Shown piece after piece: positions 9,499-16,886 of a stretch of 64,000 bases of DNA (position 1 is the first letter of the stretch; the number at the start of each line of letters is the position of its first letter). The notes under the pieces were generated by a model. It ran no database searches. It was not told the DNA's origin and was given only the letters and a program-made list of their open reading frames with translations. The DNA is from Flavobacterium sp. MDT1-60 (GTDB lineage Bacteria > Bacteroidota > Bacteroidia > Flavobacteriales > Flavobacteriaceae). The position numbers and the translations under genes are program-made. The DNA lies in contig NZ_CP062159.1 in NCBI RefSeq assembly GCF_014844035.1, forward strand, positions 682,001 to 746,000, read 5' to 3'.

Positions 9499-9948
9499 AT
9501 GGAATTAAAATGGAAAATAAAGCCGTTTGAGGCACTAACGGTTCATGAGTTATATGATTTACTCAAAGTGAGAAGTGAAATCTTTGTAGTGGAGCAAAAT
9601 TGCGTTTATTTGGATCTTGACGGGAAAGACAAGAAAGCACTACACTTAATTGGTGAGTACGATGGCAAAATTGTAGCGTATTCCCGCTTGTTCGACGCCG
9701 GAATTAGTTTTGATAATGCCTCAATTGGAAGAGTGGTTGTTGATGCTAATTACCGTGATAAAAAATGGGGACACGATTTAATGCGTGAGGCCATCTCCGG
9801 AATTAAATCAAATTTTGGAAAAGATAAAATCACAATTGGTGCACAATTGTATTTGAAGAAATTCTATGAAACCCATGGATTTGTTCAAACTAGTGAAATG
9901 TATCTGGAAGATGATATTCCACATATTGAAATGATTCGCGGAGAATAA
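9499..9948 (+). CDS. ElaA-type GNAT N-acetyltransferase
   Basis: A 149-residue cytoplasmic protein of the usual ElaA length. It shows the ElaA N-terminal pattern (L-Y-D-L-L-K-V-R-S-E-I-F-V-V-E-Q-N-C-V-Y-L-D-L-D-G-K-D) and the GNAT core: A-S-I-G-R-V-V-V for motif A strand 4, then a diverged acetyl-CoA loop R-D-K-K-W-G-H-D-L-M, and Y-L-K-K-F-Y-E-T-H-G-F for motif B. The substrate is not known for the family. It stands alone between a terminator and a 158-base convergent gap that separates it from the minus-strand OmpA gene. Confidence 0.88.
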   Translation: MELKWKIKPFEALTVHELYDLLKVRSEIFVVEQNCVYLDLDGKDKKALHLIGEYDGKIVAYSRLFDAGISFDNASIGRVVVDANYRDKKWGHDLMREAISGIKSNFGKDKITIGAQLYLKKFYETHGFVQTSEMYLEDDIPHIEMIRGE

Positions 9949-10106
9949 ACAAAGAGGGATTTCAATTTAATGCCATAATGTTGCAATAAATAAGCCTGTA
10001 TTTTTTTTAATATATAATGAGCTGAAAAATAGAAAAATAGTAGTTTTGTTTAGAGTGAAACTTTAAGTAAAAAAATTATACTTATTGCTTTAAGTAGCAA
10101 AAGAAA

Positions 10107-10910
10107 TTAAATCTTAGTAATCAAAAATTCCACACGTCGATCTAAATTATCACCTTTTCCCAAGGGATATTTATTGCCACAACCTTGGTAAGTCATTCTG
10201 TTTCTAGAGATTTGTTTAGTGGCCAGATAGTTAAAAACGGTTTTGGCACGGTTCCAGGAAAGTCTTCTTTCTTTGGTGTCTTTGTCAATTCCGTCACTAT
10301 AAATTTCAGGAGTGCAGCAGACATGGCCTCTAATTTCGAACTGAAGATTTCTTTTTTCTTTTAATGTTTCAGCTATCTTTTCGAGCTCTTTTTTAGAAGC
10401 AGGAGTGAGTCTTGCGCTTCCAATATCAAACAAAATGTTATCCAGATAGATTTTATCTCCAACTTTTAAATTGTTTTTGAAGGAAGTTTTAATTCCTTTT
10501 CCAAAACTATTCCGTTTGACTACAATCAAATCAACCCGCCGATTTTTAGAACGCGTTTCATGAAGATTTTCTACAGTGTCCGGTTTTACAACAACACGGC
10601 CTTTTCCTTCTAAAATAACAATTTTGCTTTGATTAAAGCCGGCTGAGACTAAGAGGTTCTGAATCGTATTGGCACGATTATTTGATAATCTAAAATTATA
10701 GTCGTCGTTACCGCGATCATCACAATAACCGTAAATTTGTACAGACTCAACTTTCGTAGTGTCAATACTTTTAATAAAATTAGTTACAACTTCGGTTTGT
10801 TTGGGAGTAAGATCATACTTGTCAAACTCAAAATAAATGGTTTCAATTGGTTTTTGCTGCGCCGATAAATTGTAAATAACAAACAGAAATAGGGCTCTAC
10901 AAATATTCAT
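10107..10910 (-). CDS. Protein with two tandem OmpA-like peptidoglycan-binding domains
   Basis: A 267-residue exported protein with a signal peptide of about 18 residues (LSAQ). It has no beta-barrel. Domain 1 (about 24-130) has I-Y-F-E-F-D-K-Y-D-L-T, the Y-C-D-D-R-G loop, L-S-N-N-R-A and R-S-K-N-R-R-V-D. Domain 2 (about 152-267) has ILFDIGSARLTPASKKELE, I-R-G-H-V-C-C, L-S-W-N-R-A-K-T-V and N-L-D-R-R-V-E-F. Both look able to bind diaminopimelate in peptidoglycan, although the first has D-D in place of the more usual H-T-D. The gene ends the minus-strand group rnpA, DUF4349, S41 protease, starting 5 bases after the protease stop. A double OmpA domain without a barrel is less common than a single one. 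Confidence 0.88.
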   Translation of the reverse strand: MNICRALFLFVIYNLSAQQKPIETIYFEFDKYDLTPKQTEVVTNFIKSIDTTKVESVQIYGYCDDRGNDDYNFRLSNNRANTIQNLLVSAGFNQSKIVILEGKGRVVVKPDTVENLHETRSKNRRVDLIVVKRNSFGKGIKTSFKNNLKVGDKIYLDNILFDIGSARLTPASKKELEKIAETLKEKRNLQFEIRGHVCCTPEIYSDGIDKDTKERRLSWNRAKTVFNYLATKQISRNRMTYQGCGNKYPLGKGDNLDRRVEFLITKI

Positions 10911-10915
10911 TATTT

Positions 10916-12553
10916 TTAAATTTTTAAAATCGTCTTGTACTCGGTTTGATTGTTTAAAACATTAATTGCTTTTTTAATTTCAGAATTATTTTTAATGTAA
11001 AATTGATATAGCCCTTCCTGATATTGGTATCTTTTGATAAGCTCTTCCTGAATTAAACCTTTAATTTCTTTTTGGTTTTTATCCAATAAGATAGTTTCGC
11101 TTTTTTCAAGTGCTGCCAATAATTGTTGATATTCCGGTGCAATTGTTTCGTCTATTTTCTCCGTTTTGGCTGCTGTCAAAGTATTTCTCAACGCCACTTC
11201 GGTTTCAGTGTCAAAACTGATTTTATTAGCTTTTAAATATTGTTTAAAGCTGGTATAATCTGCATCTGTCAGTACCGGAATCTTATCTCCTAAATTTGGA
11301 TTTTTATAATAATAGGTGGTTGCATAATCAAAAATCCCATCGTTTTTCAATAATGCAGTGGTTATCGGACTCATTTTGGTTTCGTCTAATTCAATATCCG
11401 GTAAAACGCCTCCACCATCATAAACTGTTCTTCCTTTTCTTGTTTTAAAAGCATTGAAGTTTTTGGAATCAGTTTTTTGTGCGACACCATTTTTGTCCTT
11501 ATGTGAATAATCCAATGCCTGAATACAACGGCCAGACGGTGTATAATAACGAGAAATAGTAACTTTCAACTGTGTTCCGTATGTAAGATCCACAGAACGC
11601 TGAACTAAACCTTTTCCAAAACTGCGGCTTCCTAAAATAACAGCACGGTCTAAATCCTGCAAAGCTCCGGAAACAATTTCAGATGCCGAGGCACTTCTTC
11701 CATTCACTAAAATAGCAAGTGGAATTTGAGTGTCAACGGGTTCTTTGGTCGTTTTATAAGTGTTATTATGTTTCTCTATTCTTGATTTTGTTGTTACGAT
11801 AACTTCATTTTTCGGAACAAATAAATTACAGATATCAATTGCCTCGTTCAATAAACCTCCCGGATTTCCTCTCAAGTCAAGAACAATCTGCGTTGCGCCA
11901 TCAGCTTTTAATTTTTCTAAAGCTTCTTTTACTTCCGCAGCAGCTTTTCTGCTAAAATGCGCCAAAACAATATAACCTGTTTTATCATCAATTTTTCCGT
12001 AAAAAGGAACCGATTTTATATCAACTTCATCCAAAACCAATTCTGTTGTATTCGTTTTCCCCTGACGCAGGTATTTAATCTGGATCTTGGTATTTTTTGT
12101 TCCTTTTAATAATTGCGAAGCATCGTCTTTAAAATCAGCAATCAAAACATCGCCAATCTGAATAATTTCATCACCTGCTTTTAATCCGGCTTTATCAGCC
12201 GGATAGTTTTTATAAGGTTCGCGTACAATTAAACGATCTTTTTTACGAGAAATCAAAGCGCCGATTCCGGTATATTCTCCGGTATTGTTGATTTTGAAGT
12301 TGACGACATCTTGTTCGTTAAAGTAAACCGTGTACGGATCTAAACTTCCCAACATGCTTTTAATGGCTTTATCCATCAAATCGCCCGGATTGGTTTCGTC
12401 TACATAATTGGTATTTACGGCTTTGAATAAAGTCGTGAAAATTTCTATTTGCTTGGCGATCTCAAAGAAATCATCTTTGAAACTGGTTCCAATAAATAAA
12501 AATCCTGCGGCAACGGCTGGTATAACGAACTTCTTTTTGAGATAAGGATACAT
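10916..12553 (-). CDS. C-terminal processing serine protease, S41 family (CtpA/Prc type)
   Basis: A 545-residue envelope protease. A hydrophobic N-terminal segment (about 9-25) acts as signal or anchor. The PDZ domain is near 90-170 (Y-T-G-I-G-A, A-G-L-K-A-G-D-E-I-I). The catalytic core follows: DLRGNPGGLL near 226-235, SASASE with the nucleophile at about S289, and SFGKG with the general base K314. This Ser/Lys dyad cleaves envelope proteins near their C-termini. The C-terminal 150 residues are helical and lack a known motif. It starts 3 bases after the DUF4349 gene and precedes the double-OmpA gene by 5 bases, so the three are almost certainly co-transcribed. Confidence 0.92.
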   Translation of the reverse strand: MYPYLKKKFVIPAVAAGFLFIGTSFKDDFFEIAKQIEIFTTLFKAVNTNYVDETNPGDLMDKAIKSMLGSLDPYTVYFNEQDVVNFKINNTGEYTGIGALISRKKDRLIVREPYKNYPADKAGLKAGDEIIQIGDVLIADFKDDASQLLKGTKNTKIQIKYLRQGKTNTTELVLDEVDIKSVPFYGKIDDKTGYIVLAHFSRKAAAEVKEALEKLKADGATQIVLDLRGNPGGLLNEAIDICNLFVPKNEVIVTTKSRIEKHNNTYKTTKEPVDTQIPLAILVNGRSASASEIVSGALQDLDRAVILGSRSFGKGLVQRSVDLTYGTQLKVTISRYYTPSGRCIQALDYSHKDKNGVAQKTDSKNFNAFKTRKGRTVYDGGGVLPDIELDETKMSPITTALLKNDGIFDYATTYYYKNPNLGDKIPVLTDADYTSFKQYLKANKISFDTETEVALRNTLTAAKTEKIDETIAPEYQQLLAALEKSETILLDKNQKEIKGLIQEELIKRYQYQEGLYQFYIKNNSEIKKAINVLNNQTEYKTILKI

Positions 12554-12556
12554 GAT

Positions 12557-13357
12557 TTATGCTTTTTTTCTTTTAAATCGTTTTCTGATAAAATAAACCA
12601 GAACAACGAATAGGATAATAAATGGCCAAACACTAACGATAGAAATCAGAAAATCTGACAGACTAAAAAAACCGCTTTTAATAGCATTCCAGATTTTAGA
12701 TCCGTACGAAATTTTAACTCCTTCTTTTTGGGCTATTGTTTTATAAAACTCAATTGTAATAACACTTTCAGAAACTCTGCTCTCTAAATATTTAAGTTGA
12801 CCTTCTTTGGCTTCGATTTCTTCGCGGATGGTTGAAATTTGTTTCTCAATTTCTAAAATCTCGCTAATTTTAGTGGCTTTTTGTAATATTTCTAAGTAAC
12901 GGGCTTCAAGTTTTCGTTTTGTATTTAGTCTTGAATTTAAGTCAATATATTCTTCTGTAACATTTTGCGAAGAGATATTTTTTTCATCAAAATAAGCAAC
13001 TCCTTTTGATATAGCTTGTAAAAAAGAATCAAAGTTCTGGCTGGGAACACGAACCGTAAGGTTTCTGGTGATGTTGTTATAATTCTTTTCCTGATAATCG
13101 TTTTGAACACTTCCTTTGTTTGCTTTAATCGCAGTTTGAATTTGATCGAAAGTGCTTTCTAAATCATCGGTTTCAAATTTAAGATTACCTTGTTTGATTA
13201 TTTTTTGTGGAATAACCATTTCATCAGACGATGATCCGCTTGGCATTGGAGTATTAACAGACATAATTTTATCCTCAGAAACATAAGCACTTCCAGCTTT
13301 TTTTTCACAACCTGATAATGTCAAAGCAAAAAATAAAAAACAGAAAATATATCTCAT
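12557..13357 (-). CDS. DUF4349 domain lipoprotein with C-terminal membrane anchor
   Basis: A 266-residue protein with a lipobox L-S-G-C (C17). The DUF4349 domain (about 50-225) contains I-I-K-Q-G-N-L-K-F-E-T, L-T-V-R-V-P-S-Q-N-F-D and a long coiled-coil (about 150-205: IEKQISTIREEIEAKEGQ). A transmembrane helix near 232-258 ends in a strongly basic tail RKRFKRKKA on the cytoplasmic side. Its function is unknown; the same layout is common in bacteria. It lies between rnpA and the S41 protease gene on the minus strand with very short spacing to the latter. Confidence 0.85.
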   Translation of the reverse strand: MRYIFCFLFFALTLSGCEKKAGSAYVSEDKIMSVNTPMPSGSSSDEMVIPQKIIKQGNLKFETDDLESTFDQIQTAIKANKGSVQNDYQEKNYNNITRNLTVRVPSQNFDSFLQAISKGVAYFDEKNISSQNVTEEYIDLNSRLNTKRKLEARYLEILQKATKISEILEIEKQISTIREEIEAKEGQLKYLESRVSESVITIEFYKTIAQKEGVKISYGSKIWNAIKSGFFSLSDFLISIVSVWPFIILFVVLVYFIRKRFKRKKA

Positions 13358-13438
13358 AAAGTTCCAATTTAGAGCTAAAACTACAATTTTTTTACAATTT
13401 TTTCTCTAATTTGATAAACAAAGTTGTTTTTCGAGGAT

Positions 13439-13843
13439 TTAGATTTCTGTTTTAGTTTCAGAATCTGTCGTTTTGTTTATTTGTTGGATAAATTTCTCAA
13501 ACAACTGAATCGTTTTGGTGTTGATTTCTTCGTAAGATAATTTGTCTTTGGTCTGATAAAAAAACATCAGAGAATAAGGCTGTTCCAAGTTATTCCAAAG
13601 TAAATGTTTGTTTAATCGATAGGTTTCCCTAAGAATCCGTTTGAAGTAATTTCTATCAACAGCTCTCTTGAAATACTTCTTAGAAACCGAAACGCCCATT
13701 TTAATTTTTTCTTCTGAATCAGCTTCCGCTTGACGGTAAACCAAACGCAATGGATATTTAGAAACCGATTTTCCTTCAGAAAACAGTAAACCTATTGTCG
13801 TTTTGCTCTTTAAGCGTTCATTTTTTGGGTAAGTAAAATTCAT
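13439..13843 (-). CDS. rnpA: Ribonuclease P protein component
   Basis: A 134-residue basic protein that helps the RNase P RNA remove 5' leaders from pre-tRNAs. It has the family start F-T-Y-P-K-N-E-R-L-K-S, the F-x-x-G-K/S-x-S-x-Y-P-L-R-L-V-Y pattern, VSVSKKYFKRAVDRN and the RNR-like helix RNYFKRILRETYR. Length is in the upper normal range. It is not beside rpmH here; instead it heads a minus-strand group with envelope genes, 81 bases before the DUF4349 gene. A divergent 126-base gap separates it from the acyltransferase gene. Confidence 0.95.
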   Translation of the reverse strand: MNFTYPKNERLKSKTTIGLLFSEGKSVSKYPLRLVYRQAEADSEEKIKMGVSVSKKYFKRAVDRNYFKRILRETYRLNKHLLWNNLEQPYSLMFFYQTKDKLSYEEINTKTIQLFEKFIQQINKTTDSETKTEI

Positions 13844-13942
13844 TTAATTCAGAAAAAATTTGCAATTTTATAGGCAAAGGTACAATTAAACCATAAAAAC
13901 GGTTATTGTTTTCAATTTTTATACAGCTAAAAATTTATTTAT

Positions 13943-13950
13943 TACTTTTG
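13943..13950 (+). promoter_or_regulatory. Putative -7 promoter element for the acyltransferase gene
   Basis: TACTTTTG fits TAnnTTTG and lies 19 bases before the ATG at 13970. No matching -33 TTG at the usual spacing. Confidence 0.4.
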
Positions 13951-13969
13951 GCAATTAATTTTTTTAAGC

Positions 13970-14710
13970 ATGCAAAAGATAATTTCGTATCCCATATCCG
14001 TAATTTACTATTTATGTTTTGGATTGTGTCTGGTTGTTTTCCATCCCATACAATGGATTTGCCTAAATGTTTTTGGCTATCAGGCTCATAAAATTAGCGT
14101 TGATTATTTAAATTTTTTCCTTTTAAGATGTACAAATCTTGCGGGAACCAGATATACAATCGAAAATAGAGAGACAATTCCCACGGGAGTTCCTTTGATT
14201 TTTGTATCGAATCACCAAAGTATGTACGATATCGTGGCAATGATTTGGTACTTTAGACGTTTTCATTGTAAATTTGTAAGTAAGAAGGAGTTAGGTAGCG
14301 GAATCCCGAGTGTGTCTTTTAATTTACGTCATGGAGGTTCGGTACTAATTGACCGTAAAGACCCTAAACAAGCGATTCCTGTAATCAAAGGCTTGTCTGA
14401 ATATATTGAAAAGAATACAAGATCTGCAGTAATTTTTCCCGAAGGCACAAGAAGTAAAACCGGTAAACCAAAAGAATTCGCCCAAAGCGGTTTGAAGATT
14501 CTTTGTAAATATGCGCCATCTGCGTATATTGTTCCGGTAAGCATCAACAATTCATGGAAAATGGTAAAATACGGGTTTTTCCCGGTTGGTTTAGGAAATC
14601 ACCTTACCTTTACCGCACACAAAGCAATGGCTGTAAAAGATTTTGATTTTGCCGAGTTAATGAAGTTGACAGAAAAGGCAGTTGTAGAAGGAGTAAACGA
14701 GTATAAATAG
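13970..14710 (+). CDS. plsC: 1-acyl-sn-glycerol-3-phosphate acyltransferase (PlsC family)
   Basis: A 246-residue inner-membrane enzyme that should add the second acyl chain to lysophosphatidic acid in phospholipid synthesis. A hydrophobic segment spans about 7-27. The family motifs are present: N-H-Q-S-M-Y-D (HX4D, H82-D87), the F-P-E-G-T-R-S motif near 156-162, and I-V-P-V-S-I near 185. The ATG at 13970 starts MQKIISYPIS. The next gene in the same direction is an acyl-ACP desaturase 54 bases on, giving a lipid-synthesis pair. Other lysophospholipid acyltransferases share these motifs, so the substrate is inferred. Confidence 0.88.
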   Translation: MQKIISYPISVIYYLCFGLCLVVFHPIQWICLNVFGYQAHKISVDYLNFFLLRCTNLAGTRYTIENRETIPTGVPLIFVSNHQSMYDIVAMIWYFRRFHCKFVSKKELGSGIPSVSFNLRHGGSVLIDRKDPKQAIPVIKGLSEYIEKNTRSAVIFPEGTRSKTGKPKEFAQSGLKILCKYAPSAYIVPVSINNSWKMVKYGFFPVGLGNHLTFTAHKAMAVKDFDFAELMKLTEKAVVEGVNEYK

Positions 14711-14764
14711 ATTTTTGTTTTTCAGAAAAAAAACTGAAACAGAAATCGCAATCTTAAATAAGTA

Positions 14765-15757
14765 ATGTCTATAAAAAACATTAGATTAGAAGTAATGCAG
14801 TTTTTAGAAAAAAACGTAGATAGCTTCGTAGAACAGTATTTAATTCCAGTAGAAAAAATTTGGCAACCGTCAGATTTTCTGCCTAATTCTGAAGGAGATA
14901 ATTTCTTTGAGGAGGTTAGAGAATTACGCGAAATTGCTAAAGAATTACCATATGATTTCTGGGTTACGCTTGTTGGTGATACCATCACTGAAGAGGCTTT
15001 ACCAACTTACGAATCCTGGTTGATGGATGTTGAAGGAATAAATCAGGTTGAAAACGGTGGAAACGGCTGGTCTAAATGGATCCGTCAATGGACCGGAGAA
15101 GAAAACCGCCATGGAGATTTACTAAATAAATACTTGTATTTGTCTGGCCGTGTGAACATGCGTGAAATCGAAATGACAACACAGCATTTAATCAACGACG
15201 GTTTTGATATCGGAACTGGATCTGACCCATACAAAAATTTTGTATACACTAGTTTCCAGGAATTAGCAACATATGTATCACACAACAGAGTAGCTCAAAT
15301 GGCTAAGAAATTTGGGGATAATAAGTTGTCTAAAATGTGTAAAATGATTGCTGGTGACGAAATGCGTCATCACCATGCCTATAGCGAATTTGTTACCAGA
15401 ATTTTTGCGGTTGATCCTAGCGAAATGATGTTGGCGTTTCAATACATGATGAAACAAAAAATCGTGATGCCGGCTCACTTCTTAAGAGAATCTGGTCAAA
15501 AGATCAGTTCTGCTTTCGAGCAATTTTCTGATTCTGCACAACGTATTGGGGTTTATACTGCCAATGACTATGTCGATATCATGCAGAAATTAATTGACAA
15601 ATGGGAAATTGATAAAGTTTCTAATTTGACAGATGAAGCTGAAAAAGCGCGTGATTACTTAATGAAATTACCAGCTCGTATGGCAAGAATTTCTGAAAGA
15701 TTAGTAATCCCGCAGGAATCTCACATTTTTAAATGGGTTGAACCAGCGAGATTATAG
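14765..15757 (+). CDS. Acyl-ACP desaturase (soluble di-iron type)
   Basis: A 330-residue cytoplasmic enzyme that introduces a double bond into saturated acyl-ACP using O2 and ferredoxin. The two di-iron E-x-x-H motifs are visible: E-E-N-R-H-G (E113/H116) and D-E-M-R-H-H (E199/H202), with further ligands in the intervening helices (E166 in F-Q-E-L-A-T-Y). Length and order match plant-type stearoyl-ACP desaturases and their bacterial relatives. Paired with the upstream PlsC gene it would set membrane fluidity. A hairpin follows at 15765-15780 and a stronger terminator at 15830-15866. Confidence 0.93.
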   Translation: MSIKNIRLEVMQFLEKNVDSFVEQYLIPVEKIWQPSDFLPNSEGDNFFEEVRELREIAKELPYDFWVTLVGDTITEEALPTYESWLMDVEGINQVENGGNGWSKWIRQWTGEENRHGDLLNKYLYLSGRVNMREIEMTTQHLINDGFDIGTGSDPYKNFVYTSFQELATYVSHNRVAQMAKKFGDNKLSKMCKMIAGDEMRHHHAYSEFVTRIFAVDPSEMMLAFQYMMKQKIVMPAHFLRESGQKISSAFEQFSDSAQRIGVYTANDYVDIMQKLIDKWEIDKVSNLTDEAEKARDYLMKLPARMARISERLVIPQESHIFKWVEPARL

Positions 15758-15764
15758 ATTTTAG

Positions 15765-15780
15765 TCCCGAGACTTCGGGA
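15765..15780 (+). repeat. Small perfect hairpin after the desaturase gene
   Basis: TCCCGA and TCGGGA form a 6-bp stem with a GACT loop just after the desaturase stop. It could be a weak terminator or an RNA-stabilising 3' structure. Confidence 0.5.
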
Positions 15781-15829
15781 TAGATTTCAGATTGATATTG
15801 CAATTGACATTGAAAAATTTATAATATAT

Positions 15830-15871
15830 TGTTGATTGTTGAAGCGTCGAGCTTTGACAATCAACATTTTT
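15830..15871 (+). terminator. Rho-independent terminator upstream of the HD hydrolase gene
   Basis: TGTTGATTGT (15830-15839) pairs perfectly with ACAATCAACA (15857-15866), and the stem extends inward by six more pairs including two G-T wobbles to a 5-nt loop. It is followed by a TTTT/TATTT run. It ends the plsC-desaturase unit. Confidence 0.8.
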
Positions 15872-15950
15872 ATTTAAAAAAGAAAACTATCAGCGTAAAT
15901 CCGTTTAAACCCGTGTCATCCGCGTGCCATTCTCAACACAAAAAACAACT

Positions 15951-16604
15951 ATGAATAATCCAGAATTAATAAATAAAACAATTGCGTTCGTAAAAGAAAA
16001 ACTAAATGATGCCGAAGGCGGACACGACTGGTTTCATATTGAACGTGTGTATAAAAATGCTCTTCTAATTGCCAAAGACACAAATTGCGATTTGGTTGTA
16101 GTACAACTGGGAGCTTTGCTTCATGATATTGCCGACAGTAAATTTCATAATGGCGATGAAACCATCGGACCAAAAACGGCCAGATTATTTTTGGAATCTG
16201 AGAATGTTTCTGAGGATACAATTCAGCATGTGGTAAACATCATCGAAAACATTTCATATAAAGGCGGAAATTTCGAAAAGAGCTTCTCATCTATAGAATT
16301 AGATATCGTTCAGGATGCGGATCGTTTAGATGCGATAGGGGCAATTGGAGTAGCAAGAGCGTTCAATTATGGCGGATTTAAAAATCGTGCTTTACATAAC
16401 CCTGAAATTGCGCCTGTAACAAACATGAACAAGGAAGAATACAAAAAGAATAATGCGCCAACAATAAATCATTTCTACGAGAAGCTTTTACTCTTAAAAG
16501 ATAAAATGAATACCGAAACCGGAAAACAAATCGCTTCTGAAAGACATAAATTTATGGAAACCTTTTTAGCCCAGTTTTATGCAGAATGGGAGGGAGTGAA
16601 GTAG
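15951..16604 (+). CDS. HD domain phosphohydrolase (YedJ/COG1418-like)
   Basis: A 217-residue cytoplasmic protein. The start at ATG 15951 (MNNPELINK) is chosen over an in-frame ATG 27 bases earlier, which adds residues outside the family pattern. The metal-binding HD motif is complete: H-D-W-F-H near 31-35, L-L-H-D-I-A-D near 63-69, and Q-D-A-D-R-L-D-A-I-G near 123-132. Such proteins are metal-dependent phosphohydrolases acting on nucleotides or related phosphate esters; the substrate here cannot be read from sequence. It is flanked by terminators on both sides, so it is a single-gene unit. Confidence 0.88.
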   Translation: MNNPELINKTIAFVKEKLNDAEGGHDWFHIERVYKNALLIAKDTNCDLVVVQLGALLHDIADSKFHNGDETIGPKTARLFLESENVSEDTIQHVVNIIENISYKGGNFEKSFSSIELDIVQDADRLDAIGAIGVARAFNYGGFKNRALHNPEIAPVTNMNKEEYKKNNAPTINHFYEKLLLLKDKMNTETGKQIASERHKFMETFLAQFYAEWEGVK

Positions 16605-16631
16605 ATTTTTATTCCACAGAGATTCGCCAAG

Positions 16632-16684
16632 AAAACACAAAGCTTCACAAAGAAATTTTAAATCTCCGTGAAGCTTTGTGTTTT
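16632..16684 (+). terminator. Long palindrome between converging HD hydrolase and feo genes
   Basis: Perfect 17-bp arms at 16632-16648 and 16668-16684 with a 19-nt loop, core CACAAAGCTTCAC, ending in TTTTT on the plus strand and flanked by A-runs, so it can terminate in both directions. Outer words CACAGAGAT and ATCTCTGTG extend the palindrome. The same ATCTCTGTG word recurs near 39800. Confidence 0.7.
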
Positions 16685-16757
16685 TACTTCGTGTATCTCT
16701 GTGAAATGTTTTTTAAACCGTAGCAACTTAGAACCTCAGTACCTCAGCACCTTTCCT

Positions 16758-16880
16758 CTAAGAACACCCGCAATTACCATCACCACAATCTTTTTTCTTT
16801 TTAGATTTCCAAAAGAATTTTTTGATCAAAAATGTGACCGCAATAAGTAATATTCCAAACGCAATAATTTCTTGTATCAT
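16758..16880 (-). CDS. FeoB-associated Cys-rich membrane protein
   Basis: A 40-residue product read from the ATG at 16880 to TAG at 16758. Residues 3-23 form one hydrophobic helix (EIIAFGILLIAVTFLIKKF), followed by a basic stretch W-K-S-K-K-K-K and a Cys-rich tail D-C-G-D-G-N-C-G-C-S. This is the layout of the FeoB-associated Cys-rich family (FeoC-like in position, unrelated in fold), found downstream of feoB in many anaerobes and Bacteroidota. It starts 6 bases after the feoB stop. The three cysteines may hold iron or act as a redox sensor; this is inference. Confidence 0.85.
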   Translation of the reverse strand: MIQEIIAFGILLIAVTFLIKKFFWKSKKKKDCGDGNCGCS

Positions 16881-16886
16881 GGCCGT

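Noticed and set aside
16668..16850. 60-codon plus-strand open frame
   Set aside because: It covers the palindrome downstream of the HD gene and lies antisense to the small Cys-rich feo protein, which is better supported.
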